Shown piece by piece: positions 54,289 through 62,867 of a stretch of 64,000 nt of DNA (position 1 is its first letter; every line of letters starts with the position of its first letter). The notes under the pieces were generated by a model. The model was not told the DNA's origin, did not search any database, and saw nothing but the letters and a program-made list of their open reading frames with translations. This stretch comes from Paraburkholderia franconis. Lineage in GTDB: Bacteria > Pseudomonadota > Gammaproteobacteria > Burkholderiales > Burkholderiaceae. A program made the position numbers and the translations under genes. The stretch spans positions 176,275-240,274 of the forward strand of contig NZ_WHNP01000008.1 of NCBI RefSeq assembly GCF_009362735.1. Direction: 5' to 3'.

Positions 54289-54596
54289 GTCGAGCCTTCG
54301 CTTCGGGGCGCACGCGCGCCAAGGTCCAGGGAAATGATGACGCCGCGCGAGGTCGCCGACAGCACGCTAACGGCCACGCATGAGCGCGTCACCGGCAGTG
54401 TCCACGCCGCAAGCCGGAAATGTTACCGTGGAACGCCGCCCGATACTTCTATTCTATGGCGGATTGGGTGATGCTGGTTTGACAGGTACGCCTCCTCCGT
54501 CCGTTCGCGCCATAGGCCTAGGCGCTTTCCGCCTTTGGAGCTGGCTGTCCTCAGCGCCGCGTGGTCGTTCGCGTTTCGCGCATCGCACGTGCCCTG
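54289..54596. other. Intergenic region between tal and benE
   Basis: About 310 bp between two minus-strand genes, holding the tal promoter. I see no confident hexamers, hairpin or gene. Confidence 0.4.
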
Positions 54597-55811
54597 TCAT
54601 GTGCGCCGCGCGTTCAGCACGAATTGCGTGAGCAGGCCCGCGACGAGCCCCCAGAACGCCGAACCGATCGACAGCAGCGTGAGTCCCGAGGCCGTCACCA
54701 TGAACGTGACGAGCGCGGCTTCACGCTGTCTCGCGTCGTGCATCGCGTTCGTGAGCCCGCTCATGATCGAGCCGAACAGCGCGAGCGCCGCGACCGACAC
54801 CACGAGCGCTTTCGGCAGCGAGCCGAAGAGGGCCGCGATCGTCGCGCCGAAGATCCCTGCGATCAGATAGAACAGGCCGCACCAGACGGCCGCCATGTAG
54901 CGCTTCGAGCGGTCTTCGTGCGCCTCGCGGCCCGTGCAGATCGCGGCCGTGATTGCGGCGAGATTCACACCGTGCGAGCCGAACGGCGCGAGCAGCAGCG
55001 ACGCGACGCCTGTCGTCGCGATCAGCGGCGCGGACGGTGTCTGGTAGCCATCGGCGCGCAGCACGGCGATACCGGGCACGTTCTGCGAAGCCATCGCCAC
55101 CACGAACAGCGGAATGCCGATGCTGACGATTGCCGACAGCGAGAACGCGGGCGCAGTCAGCACGGGCACGGCGAACGCCACGCGGAAAGCGCTGAAGTCG
55201 AGCAGACCGAGCGCGCCTGCAACGGCCGTGCCGACCACGAGCGTCGCGGGGATCGCATAGCGCGTCGCAAAACGCTTGACCGCGAGGTAGGTGAAAAACA
55301 TCGCGAGCACGAGCGCCGTCTGGAATTGCGCGGCGCGAAAAATCTCGATGCCGATCTCGAACAGGATGCCCGCCAGCAGCGCCGCCGCGATGCCCGCCGG
55401 AATCTTTTTCATCAGCGTATCGAACCAGCCCGTGAGGCCCACGATGGTCAGCAGCAGCGCGCAGACAATGAATGCGCCGATTGCTTCCGGATACGCGACG
55501 TGCGGCAGCGACGACACGAGCAGCGCCGCGCCCGGCGTCGACCACGCGATCACGATGGGCGCGCGAAAGCGCAGCGACAGTCCGATCGTGCACAGCGCCA
55601 TGCCCATCGACAGCGCCCAGATCCACGAAGAAATCTGCGCATCGGTCAGATGCGCGGCGCGGCCGGCCTGGAACATCAGCACGAGCGAACTCGTGTAGCC
55701 CGTCATCATTGCGACGAAGCCGGCCACGAGCGCGGACAGCGACGTGTCGGTGAACGGCCTGAGCGGCGTGCGCGTGGCCGTGGAGAAATCGGGGGAAGAA
55801 GGGGTGGTCAT
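54597..55811 (-). CDS. benE: Benzoate/H+ symporter family protein (BenE)
   Basis: A 404-residue inner-membrane transporter with about 12 helices. Family signatures: GFVAMMTGYTSSLVLMFQAG near the N-terminus, the AWSTPGAALLVSS motif, and FGSHGVNLAAITAAICTGREAHED in the second half. BenE imports benzoate with protons. No benzoate-catabolic genes (ben/cat) are nearby, so the true substrate may be a different aromatic acid. Confidence 0.9.
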   Translation of the reverse strand: MTTPSSPDFSTATRTPLRPFTDTSLSALVAGFVAMMTGYTSSLVLMFQAGRAAHLTDAQISSWIWALSMGMALCTIGLSLRFRAPIVIAWSTPGAALLVSSLPHVAYPEAIGAFIVCALLLTIVGLTGWFDTLMKKIPAGIAAALLAGILFEIGIEIFRAAQFQTALVLAMFFTYLAVKRFATRYAIPATLVVGTAVAGALGLLDFSAFRVAFAVPVLTAPAFSLSAIVSIGIPLFVVAMASQNVPGIAVLRADGYQTPSAPLIATTGVASLLLAPFGSHGVNLAAITAAICTGREAHEDRSKRYMAAVWCGLFYLIAGIFGATIAALFGSLPKALVVSVAALALFGSIMSGLTNAMHDARQREAALVTFMVTASGLTLLSIGSAFWGLVAGLLTQFVLNARRT

Positions 55812-55823
55812 CCTGCGTGTCTC

Positions 55824-55922
55824 TTGTGGTGTGTTCTGGTGGTGCGTTGTTGCGGTGTGTTATGGGTGATGCGTTGTGGTGGTGTGTTATGGCGGTGCGT
55901 TATAGGTGGTGCGTTGTTGCGG
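55824..55922. repeat. Degenerate tandem repeat, core GTGYGTT, about seven copies
   Basis: About 100 bp of G/T-rich sequence in which the core GTG(T/C)GTT (once ATGCGTT) recurs roughly every 12-16 bp, usually within a GGTGGTGYGTTRT context. It starts 13 bp upstream of benE and has no coding sense in either strand. Confidence 0.75.
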
Positions 55923-56015
55923 CGCCGTTGCCGTGCGGTGCGCAAACAAAGATTGAACGGGCGCAGTGTGCCCGCTATCGTCGCCACGCGTTCGGACGTC
56001 GAAGATCGGTGGAGT

Positions 56016-57191
56016 TTACTTGCTTAGCACGCGCATCGCGGTTTCGAGACCGGCGAGCGTGAGCGGGTACATCCGGTGGCCGAGCACTTCGCGGATCACC
56101 GAAACCGACTGCCGATATTCCCACAAGCCTTCAGGCTCGGGATTGAGCCATGCGTGATGCGGGAAATGATCGGCGATCCGGCGCAGCCACACGGCGCCCG
56201 CTTCGGCGTTGTTGTACTCGACGGAGCCGCCCGGCTGCAGCACCTCGTACGGGCTCATCGTCGCGTCGCCGACGAAGATCAGCTTGTAGTCGGGCGTGAA
56301 CTTGTGAAGCATGTCCCACGTCGCGAGCCGCTCGACGTGCCGGCGGCGGTTGTTCTTCCACAGGAAGTCGTAGACGCAGCTGTGGAAGTAGTAGAACTCG
56401 AGGTGCTTGAACTCGGCCTTCGCGGCCGAGAACAGTTCTTCCGTGCGCTTGATGTGATCGTCCATCGATCCGCCGACGTCGAGCAGCATCAGCACCTTCA
56501 CGTTGTTGTGCCGCTCAGGCACCATCTTCAGGTCGAGCCAGCCGGCGTTCGCGGCCGTGCTGCGGATCGTGTCGGGCAAGTCGAGCTCTTCGGCGGCACC
56601 TTCGCGCGCGAAGCGCCGCAGGCGGCGCAGCGCGACCTTGATATTGCGCGTGCCGATCTCGACCTGATCGTCGTAATCGCGATAGGCGCGCTGATCCCAC
56701 ACCTTGACGGCCGTCCGGTTGCCCGACGAGTCGCCGCCGATGCGAATGCCCTCCGGGTTGTAGCCCCCGTTGCCGAACGGCGAGGTGCCGCCCGTGCCGA
56801 TCCATTTGCTGCCGCCTTCGTGACGGCCTTTCTGTTCGTCGAAGAGTTCTTTCAGGCGCCCCATCAGCTTGTCGAGGCCGCCCATCTTTTCGATCTGCGC
56901 CTTTTCTTCGGCGCTCAGGTCGCGTTGCAGCTTTTTCTTCAGCCAGTCGAGAGGAACGTCGAACGCGAGATCGGACTTCTGCGCGACGCCGTTGAAATAC
57001 GCGCCGAACGCCTGATCGAACTTGTCGAAGTACTGCTCGTCCTTCACGAGCGTCATGCGCGCGAGGTAGTAGAACTCGTCCAGCGACGGCTGGATCACGC
57101 TTTCCTTCAGCGCTTCGAGCAGCGTCAGGTATTCCTTCACGGAAACGGGCAGCTTCGCGGCGCGCAGCGTGTAGAAAAAATCGATCAGCAT
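56016..57191 (-). CDS. VWA domain protein (CoxE-like)
   Basis: A 391-residue soluble protein. The N-terminal helical half (MLIDFFYTLRAAKLPVSVKE, EFYYLARMTLVKDEQYFDKF) matches the CoxE/VWA-like family; a glycine-rich loop (GGSKWIGTGGTSPFGNGGYN) follows. The C-terminal von Willebrand A domain (about 225-385) has the MIDAS motif DVGGSM, with Gly in place of the first Ser of DxSxS. Such proteins work with a MoxR-type ATPase to remodel or activate metal-containing enzymes. The MoxR gene is directly upstream (36 bp). Confidence 0.9.
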   Translation of the reverse strand: MLIDFFYTLRAAKLPVSVKEYLTLLEALKESVIQPSLDEFYYLARMTLVKDEQYFDKFDQAFGAYFNGVAQKSDLAFDVPLDWLKKKLQRDLSAEEKAQIEKMGGLDKLMGRLKELFDEQKGRHEGGSKWIGTGGTSPFGNGGYNPEGIRIGGDSSGNRTAVKVWDQRAYRDYDDQVEIGTRNIKVALRRLRRFAREGAAEELDLPDTIRSTAANAGWLDLKMVPERHNNVKVLMLLDVGGSMDDHIKRTEELFSAAKAEFKHLEFYYFHSCVYDFLWKNNRRRHVERLATWDMLHKFTPDYKLIFVGDATMSPYEVLQPGGSVEYNNAEAGAVWLRRIADHFPHHAWLNPEPEGLWEYRQSVSVIREVLGHRMYPLTLAGLETAMRVLSK

Positions 57192-57227
57192 GCCGTCGTC
57201 TCCGGGCTTTCCGCGCCGATGCGTCTA

Positions 57228-58070
57228 TCAGCGGTTATTGCGGTTCATGAACACGAGCCGCTCGAAGAGGCTCACGTCCTGCTCGTTCTTCAGCAGCGCG
57301 CCGTGCAGCGGCGGCACGATCTGCTTCTGGTCCTTCGAGCGCAGCGCTTCGGGCGGAATGTCTTCGGCGAGCAGCAGCTTCAGCCAGTCGAGCAGCTCGG
57401 ACGTGGAGGGCTTCTTCTTCAGGCCCGACACGTTGCGCAATTCGAAGAAGCTTTCCATCGCAGCGCGCAGCAGGTCCTGCTTGATGCCGGGATAGTGGAC
57501 TTCGACGATTTGCTGCATCGTCGCGGGATCGGGGAACTTGATGTAGTGGAAGAAGCAGCGGCGCAGAAATGCGTCGGGCAACTCCTTCTCGTTGTTCGAC
57601 GTGATGATGACGAGCGGACGGTGCTGCGCCTTCACGAGCTCGCGCGTCTCGTACACGTAGAACTCCATGCGGTCGAGCTCGCGCAACAGATCGTTCGGAA
57701 ACTCGATGTCGGCCTTGTCGACTTCGTCGATCAGCAACACCGCCTGTTGGTCCGACTCGAACGCCTGCCACAGCACGCCCTTGACGATGTAGTTGCGGAT
57801 GTCCTTCACGCGCTCGTCGCCGAGCTGCGAATCGCGCAGACGCGAGACGGCGTCGTATTCGTACAGGCCCTGTTGCGCCTTCGTCGTGGACTTGATGTGC
57901 CACTGCAGAAGCGGCATGCCGAGGGCAGCAGCGACTTCCTCCGCCAGCATGGTCTTGCCCGTGCCCGGCTCGCCCTTGATAAGCAGTGGGCGCTTGAGCG
58001 TCATCGCGGCATTGACCGCGAGCTTGAGATCGTCGGTGGCGACGTATTGCGATGAGCCTTCGAAACGCAT
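57228..58070 (-). CDS. MoxR-family AAA+ ATPase
   Basis: A 280-residue single AAA+ domain: Walker A GEPGTGKT, Walker B LLIDEVDKAD, sensor 1 (VIITSNNEKELPDAFLRRC) with the arginine finger, and a C-terminal lid (LLDWLKLLLAEDIPPEAL). It forms rings and pairs with the downstream VWA protein to act on a client, as in CbbQ-CbbO and NorQ-NorD. No obvious client metalloenzyme is adjacent. Confidence 0.93.
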   Translation of the reverse strand: MRFEGSSQYVATDDLKLAVNAAMTLKRPLLIKGEPGTGKTMLAEEVAAALGMPLLQWHIKSTTKAQQGLYEYDAVSRLRDSQLGDERVKDIRNYIVKGVLWQAFESDQQAVLLIDEVDKADIEFPNDLLRELDRMEFYVYETRELVKAQHRPLVIITSNNEKELPDAFLRRCFFHYIKFPDPATMQQIVEVHYPGIKQDLLRAAMESFFELRNVSGLKKKPSTSELLDWLKLLLAEDIPPEALRSKDQKQIVPPLHGALLKNEQDVSLFERLVFMNRNNR

Positions 58071-58565
58071 GACTGGACGCCCGTTCGGGAAAAATTCCAG
58101 TATAAGTCAGAAGCCCTGTTGCGCTGAATCGCGCTCCAGTATGGTGTCAGCCGCGTCGCACGGGGCGCAGAACGCGTGCCCCGACGTTCGGACGAGCGGC
58201 GTAAGGTGTCGTGCGGGGTGCGGTGCAATGCTCGAAAAAGCGGCGGATGTGTGGTCGGGGCGCGCGGGAATTGGCAGTTGAAACCTGTCGTACAGCCTAC
58301 GCGGGCTGCCTATTCGACCTGCGACAATGTGCCGCGCACCGGCGCGCGTCAAATGCGCTAAGGCGCCTGAGCCGTGCGCTGCGCGCCGCTCGCTGCGGCG
58401 CTTTGGCGGCAAAGGGTGAGGGCTCCCGCCCGGTGGACGCCCGGCGCGGCGTCGCGGTACAATTGGGCCGATTTTTTTGGCCTGCGTGGCAACCCGACAA
58501 GTAAAACGGCGCAGGCCGTCGCCTTTTCGGGCGCCCGTTTCCCCTCAAGCCAGGTTAGAAGAGCT
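58071..58565. other. Intergenic region between the MoxR gene and the cytochrome c genes
   Basis: About 495 bp. A candidate plus-strand promoter for the cytochromes (58435-58463) is the only clear element. Long frames here are GC-driven and Arg-rich and are not genes. Confidence 0.45.
58435..58463 (+). promoter_or_regulatory. Candidate sigma-70 promoter for the cytochrome c genes
   Basis: TGGACG (58435-58440), 17-nt spacer, TACAAT (58458-58463), about 100 bp before the first cytochrome start. Confidence 0.45.
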
Positions 58566-58934
58566 ATGAACAAATTCGTCGGCAAACATGTCGTGATCGC
58601 AGCGATGTCGGTGCTCGCGGGCTTAGCGTCAACTGTGCAGGCAGCGGATATCGTCGGCAATGCCAAGGCGGGCCAGGGCAAGGTCGCGATGTGTATCGGC
58701 TGTCACGGTATTCCTGACTATCGTACGGCGTACCCCGAGGTGTATCGGGTGCCGATGCTGGGCGGCCAGAATCAGACGTACCTCGAAAACGCGCTGCACG
58801 CGTACAAGAAGGGCGATCGCCATTTCGAAACGATGCACGCTGTCGCGACGTCGCTGTCCGATCAGGACATCGCGGACATCGCCGCGTACTACGCGTCGCA
58901 GACTTCCTCTTCGAAGAACAATCCCGACAAGTGA
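58566..58934 (+). CDS. Class I c-type cytochrome
   Basis: A 122-residue periplasmic electron carrier. A signal peptide (KHVVIAAMSVLAGLASTVQA-AD) precedes one haem-binding motif, CIGCH (about residues 48-52). The axial Met is probably in YRVPMLGGQ. The C-terminal helix (LSDQDIADIAAYYASQ) is typical of cytochromes c553/c4. AGAAGAG lies just before ATG 58566. It is followed 110 bp later by a second mono-haem cytochrome, so the pair probably act in series. Confidence 0.9.
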   Translation: MNKFVGKHVVIAAMSVLAGLASTVQAADIVGNAKAGQGKVAMCIGCHGIPDYRTAYPEVYRVPMLGGQNQTYLENALHAYKKGDRHFETMHAVATSLSDQDIADIAAYYASQTSSSKNNPDK

Positions 58935-59044
58935 TCATCGTCCCGACCAAGGCGGCTCATTTGCTCGTCCGGTTCGCGGGTCGCAATCAGATTGCATGGG
59001 ACGGAAGTAAGCGCTAAAGCGCCCCCGTCGACACAGGAGAATTC

Positions 59045-59431
59045 ATGAAGAAGCACCCACACGCACTTCATACCGTGGTCAAGGCGGCATGCGCGACGCT
59101 TGCGCTGGCCGGTTTCGTCGTCGCTTCGAATGCGGCGCGCGCGGCGGATGCCGGCAACGGCAAGGTGCTCGCGGAGAGCCACAATTGCGCGGCTTGCCAC
59201 GGCCCGAACCTGAACAAGCCGGTGAGCCCCGAATATCCGAAGCTCGCGGGCCAGCATGCCGACTATATCTACTGGGCGCTGCGCCAGTATCAGATGGGCA
59301 ACGGCAATCCGCATCTCGGCCGCAACAACGCGATCATGCAGGCGCAGGTGCAAAGCCTGTCGCAGAACGACATGAAAGATCTCGCGGCCTACATCGAATC
59401 GCTGAATGGCGATCTCGTGCAGAAGAAGTAA
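59045..59431 (+). CDS. Class I c-type cytochrome
   Basis: A 128-residue periplasmic cytochrome. The signal peptide (ACATLALAGFVVASNAARA-AD) is followed by CAACH (about residues 49-53). YPKLAGQHADYIYWALRQYQ and the terminal helix LSQNDMKDLAAYIESLNG match cytochrome c4/c553 family. Met ligand candidates lie in QYQMGNG and NNAIMQAQ. AGGAGA precedes ATG 59045. It shares the family with the preceding gene but the two are diverged in sequence. Confidence 0.9.
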   Translation: MKKHPHALHTVVKAACATLALAGFVVASNAARAADAGNGKVLAESHNCAACHGPNLNKPVSPEYPKLAGQHADYIYWALRQYQMGNGNPHLGRNNAIMQAQVQSLSQNDMKDLAAYIESLNGDLVQKK

Positions 59432-59466
59432 TCGGCACGACATCTGCTGACGGTTCGCGACAAACA

Positions 59467-59499
59467 CAAACACCCCGCATACGCGGGGTGTTTGCTTTG
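59467..59499. terminator. Bidirectional terminator after the cytochrome genes
   Basis: Perfect 12-bp stem CAAACACCCCGC/GCGGGGTGTTTG (59467-59478 and 59483-59494) with ATAC loop. T-rich sequence lies to the right (GCTTTGG). The A-run on the left serves the minus-strand DUF1841 gene. Confidence 0.8.
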
Positions 59500-59548
59500 G
59501 TGCGACGGACGTCGCGCGTGACGGATGCGACGCGTGCGCGTCAGGTGT

Positions 59549-59983
59549 TCAATCGCGCGACGCGCGGCGCTCGATACGCTGCAGATACGCGTCCGTATCG
59601 GGCGGCGTGTTCGTGCGCTGCGCTTCCCAGATCGTTTCGCCAAGGCACTCCATGATTGCGTGCTGCGCGTCGTGTGTCGACCCGAGGCGCGCGGCGAGGC
59701 GGTCGTGCGCGGCGCGGATGCCGGGCGGCTGATCGATCGACAGTTGCTCACTGATGGCGAGATGCATCGACAGATGCAGGAACGGATTGGTCTGGCCGCG
59801 CTCGGGCGAATAGTCCTGTGCCGATGCGGCGTCGGGGTCGGCGAGATCGGCGTGATATTCGGGGTGCTCGACGATCCAGTCGGCGGCGATCGCTTCGAGC
59901 GGCGTCAGGATTTCACCCGCGCGCTGCTTGCGCCAGGTGTCAGTGAAAAAACGGCGGACTTCGTCGCGGCTGGGATTGAACAT
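59549..59983 (-). CDS. DUF1841 family protein
   Basis: A 144-residue soluble protein with the family pattern MFNPSRDEVRRFFTDTWRKQ at its start, then IAADWIVEHPEYHADL, NPFLHLSMHLAISEQLSIDQPPGIR and HAIMECLGETIWEAQR. The conserved His residues (HPEYH, HLSMH, and AQHAIMECLGE) suggest a metal site. ATG 59983 is chosen because upstream in-frame residues lack the family start. Function unknown. Confidence 0.9.
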   Translation of the reverse strand: MFNPSRDEVRRFFTDTWRKQRAGEILTPLEAIAADWIVEHPEYHADLADPDAASAQDYSPERGQTNPFLHLSMHLAISEQLSIDQPPGIRAAHDRLAARLGSTHDAQHAIMECLGETIWEAQRTNTPPDTDAYLQRIERRASRD

Positions 59984-60183
59984 CGATGGACTTCGGGCGG
60001 TGAGAGCGAGTGGAGCCGGATACGGCGACGCGCGCATTGCAGGCCGTCGACGACGGACCGCGCACGCAGGCGCTTATTTTACGCTGCGACCGTGCTGCCC
60101 GCTGATGGGCGGCTCGAGGAGGCACGGCGGGACGGGGTTGCAGCGAAATACGCTCGCTGTGGATACGAAAGAGGTGCAAAAGC

Positions 60184-60828
60184 TCAAAGATCGGGCGGCG
60201 GCGTCTTCTGCTTGAACTCGCACAGCGGCTCGATTACGCAGTGCCAGCACTCCGGCCGACGCGCCTTGCACACATACCGCCCGTGCAGAATCAGCCAATG
60301 ATGCGCGTCGTGTCTGAATTCGGCCGGTGTGAACTTTTCCAGCGCCAGCTCGACGGCGCGCACGTCCTTGCCGGGCGCAAGCCCCGTTCGATTGGCAACA
60401 CGAAAGATGTGCGTATCGACGGCGATCGTCGCATGGCCGAACGCCGTGTTCAGAATGACGTTCGCCGTCTTGCGGCCGACGCCCGGCAAACTCTCCAGCG
60501 CTTCGCGGTCCTCCGGCACTTCGCCGCCGTACTGATCAAGCAGGATGCGGCACGTCGCGATCACGTTCTTCGCTTTCGTGCGATAGAGGCCGATCGTCTT
60601 GATGTAACCGGCGACGCCTTCCTCGCCCAGGTCGAGTACTTTCTGCGGCGTATTGGCGACGGGAAACATCCGGCGCATCGCCTTGTTCACCGATACATCC
60701 GTTGCTTGCGCGGACAACATCACGGCAATCAGCAACTCGAATGGCGTCGAGTATTCGAGCTCTGTCGTCGGATGCGGATTCAGGCTCTGAAGCGTCTCGT
60801 AGATCGCGCGTCGTTTGTTCGTATTCAT
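60184..60828 (-). CDS. nth: Endonuclease III
   Basis: A 214-residue bifunctional DNA glycosylase/AP lyase for oxidised pyrimidines. The helix-hairpin-helix holds LPGVGRKTA with catalytic Lys120, and Asp138 lies in VDTHIFRV, the same numbering as E. coli Nth. The iron-sulfur cluster ligands C-X6-C-X2-C-X5-C are intact near the C-terminus (CKARRPECWHCVIEPLC). It follows rsxB 9 bp later, so the two form an operon, as rnf and nth do in E. coli. Confidence 0.97.
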   Translation of the reverse strand: MNTNKRRAIYETLQSLNPHPTTELEYSTPFELLIAVMLSAQATDVSVNKAMRRMFPVANTPQKVLDLGEEGVAGYIKTIGLYRTKAKNVIATCRILLDQYGGEVPEDREALESLPGVGRKTANVILNTAFGHATIAVDTHIFRVANRTGLAPGKDVRAVELALEKFTPAEFRHDAHHWLILHGRYVCKARRPECWHCVIEPLCEFKQKTPPPDL

Positions 60829-60837
60829 TCGGCGAGG

Positions 60838-61740
60838 TCAGGGCTTTTCAGGATGATCGTTGTCCGGCTTGGGTGCCGATTCGGAGTTGCCCTGCGCAAT
60901 GCCAAGCCGACGACGACGCGCTTCAGCTTCATCGATCTGCGCCTGTGTTTCGGCGCTCACGTTCGTCGTGTTCTGCGGCCCCAGGCCTTGCGCTGCGTTT
61001 TCTTCCTTCTTCTTGCGCGCGCGTTCGAGCGCGGCCTGGATGATCGCGCGTTTTTTCGCTTCGGCGTCGTCGGCGGGGGCGCGCGCAGGTGTTGGCGCGG
61101 CCGTGGCTTGCGTCGTTGCAGCCGACGCTTCTGTTGGGCGCGGGCCAACGGTCGGCGCTGGCGATTCAGCGACAGCCGCTGCACTCGACGCGCGCCTTGC
61201 CGCAGCGCGCGCTTCGGCGGCATCGCGTTCGGCGGCGAGGCGCGCCTGGCGACGGTCGTGGCGTGCGCGGGCGGCGTCGGCCTGTTGCTGCGTCCACGCG
61301 TCCCAGCCCGTCTTGTCGCCGGTGACGGGGATCATCGCGATGCAATCGACGGGACAGGGCGGCACGCACAGGTCGCAGCCCGTGCACAGTTCGGCGACCA
61401 TCGTATGCATCTGCTTTGGCGCGCCGACGATGGCATCGACGGGACACGCCTGCATGCACAGCGTGCACCCGATGCACAGGTTCTCGTCGATGAATGCGAC
61501 AGGGCGCGGGCGCTCGACGCCGTTCTCGGGATTAATGGGGATCACCGGCTTGCCGAGCAATGCGGCAAGCCGTGCGACACCTTCGGCGCCGCCTGGCGGG
61601 CACTGGTTGTAGTTCGCTTTGCCGTCCGCGATCGCTTCGGCGTAAGCGCGGCAGTCCGGATAGCTGCACTTCGTGCACTGCGTCTGCGGCAATAAATCTT
61701 CGATGCGGTCGGCGAGTGTTTGGGAATGTGTCACGGTCAA
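60838..61740 (-). CDS. rsxB: RnfB/RsxB-type ferredoxin protein
   Basis: A 300-residue protein. The N-terminal 4Fe-4S motif ([20 protein letters not shown], then NQCPPGG) is followed by two ferredoxin clusters ([16 protein letters not shown] and [16 protein letters not shown]). The C-terminal half (about 155-300) is a long Ala/Arg/Glu-rich, coiled-coil-prone and disordered extension not present in the E. coli protein. Unlike E. coli RnfB, it lacks an N-terminal membrane helix. No other rnf/rsx subunits are nearby, so it probably works as a soluble electron donor. Confidence 0.9.
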   Translation of the reverse strand: MTVTHSQTLADRIEDLLPQTQCTKCSYPDCRAYAEAIADGKANYNQCPPGGAEGVARLAALLGKPVIPINPENGVERPRPVAFIDENLCIGCTLCMQACPVDAIVGAPKQMHTMVAELCTGCDLCVPPCPVDCIAMIPVTGDKTGWDAWTQQQADAARARHDRRQARLAAERDAAEARAAARRASSAAAVAESPAPTVGPRPTEASAATTQATAAPTPARAPADDAEAKKRAIIQAALERARKKKEENAAQGLGPQNTTNVSAETQAQIDEAEARRRRLGIAQGNSESAPKPDNDHPEKP

Positions 61741-62143
61741 GACGCGGGGACTTCGTGGGGCTTGCTGTCGCCGATTGCTCGCATTGCTGTCACGCGCGCT
61801 CCGATGGGTGCGACTTCAACGGTGCGACCGCATCCAGCTCAGAAACTCGCGCTGAAATTCAGGCAATGGCGAGCATAGATCGTGCGCGAACCGCGTTAAT
61901 GTTCTCAATAAAGTTCTCAAAAATGAGAGCGTCGCGGCGAGTGCAATCGGCAATCGGTCAAAAGCACATTATCGCCGATTTCCCCAGTTGTTATTACTGA
62001 AGCATGTGCCATAATCAAAACGCTTTTTAGTATGACCGCAGGAGGGTGTTCCACCAACCAGCCCGCGCAGCGCCGCCGTTGCAAGGCCATGCAAGAGGAC
62101 GGCGGGCGATCCGGATAACGCGGCTCACAAAGCACATGCCACC
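61741..62143. other. Intergenic region upstream of the TetR gene
   Basis: About 400 bp between divergent genes. GTTCTCAA is repeated at 61901-61908 and 61913-61920 and is followed by the inverted repeat TCTCA-AAAA-TGAGA (61915-61928), a candidate operator. The promoter candidate at 61988-62015 is listed separately. Confidence 0.45.
61988..62015 (+). promoter_or_regulatory. Candidate sigma-70 promoter for the TetR gene
   Basis: TTGTTA (61988-61993), 16-nt spacer, CATAAT (62010-62015). The region is locally AT-rich and lies about 130 bp upstream of the start. Confidence 0.4.
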
Positions 62144-62776
62144 ATGAATCAGCCGAAAATCAAAAGAGATCCTGAAGGCACCCGTCGCCGCATTCTGCTC
62201 GCGGCGGCCGAAGAGTTTGCGAATGGTGGGTTGTTCGGCGCGCGCGTCGATCAGATTGCCCGCCGCGCGGAGACCAATGAACGCATGCTGTACTACTACT
62301 TCGGTAGCAAGGAGCAGCTATTCACGGCAGTTCTCGAGCACGCATTCAGCGCGCTCACGGAAGCCGAGCGCACATTGGATCTCGCAGGCGTTGCGCCGGT
62401 CGAAGCCGTGACGCGTCTTGCGCATTTCGTGTGGGACTACTATCGCGACCATCCCGAGTTGCTGAGACTCGTGAACAACGAGAATCTGCACGAGGCGCGC
62501 TATATGCAGAAGTCCACGCGCATCCGTGAAATGATTTCGCCGATCGTCGCCACGCTGGGCTCGATTCTTGAACGCGGACAGCGCGCGGGGCTCTTTCGCA
62601 CCAACGTCGATCCGCTGCGCTTTTACGTGACGCTCTCAGGCATGGGCTACTACATTGTGTCGAATCGCTTCACGCTCGAAGCGACGCTCGGCCGCGACTT
62701 CAGCACCGCCGGCGAGCGCAGCGAAGTCGTTCAGATGAATACCGAGATCCTGCTCGCGTATCTGATGCGGCGTTAA
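62144..62776 (+). CDS. TetR-family transcriptional regulator
   Basis: A 210-residue repressor. The N-terminal HTH (about 12-58) has RRRILLAAAEEFANGGLFGARVDQIARRAETNERMLYYYFGSKEQL, a canonical TetR signature. The C-terminal ligand/dimer domain (about 75-205) belongs to the TetR_C family found in regulators of fatty-acid and aromatic metabolism (HFVWDYYRDHPELLRLVNNE). It is transcribed towards phaZ. Its target is unknown. Confidence 0.92.
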   Translation: MNQPKIKRDPEGTRRRILLAAAEEFANGGLFGARVDQIARRAETNERMLYYYFGSKEQLFTAVLEHAFSALTEAERTLDLAGVAPVEAVTRLAHFVWDYYRDHPELLRLVNNENLHEARYMQKSTRIREMISPIVATLGSILERGQRAGLFRTNVDPLRFYVTLSGMGYYIVSNRFTLEATLGRDFSTAGERSEVVQMNTEILLAYLMRR

Positions 62777-62790
62777 GCTCCGTCCCAACG

Positions 62791-62818
62791 AAAAACGGCC
62801 TCGTGAGAGGCCGTTTTG
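62791..62818. terminator. Bidirectional terminator between tetR and phaZ
   Basis: Perfect 11-bp stem AAAACGGCCTC/GAGGCCGTTTT (62792-62802 and 62807-62817) with GTGA loop. A and T runs flank the stem for the two converging genes. Confidence 0.9.
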
Positions 62819-62867
62819 CTATTTGCTGCATCCCGCCAATCGGCGCAATGCAGGTGAACCCATCGCG

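Noticed and set aside
54561..56027. A 488-codon plus-strand frame over benE
   Set aside because: It is an antisense shadow of benE, with low-complexity His/Arg/Gln content.
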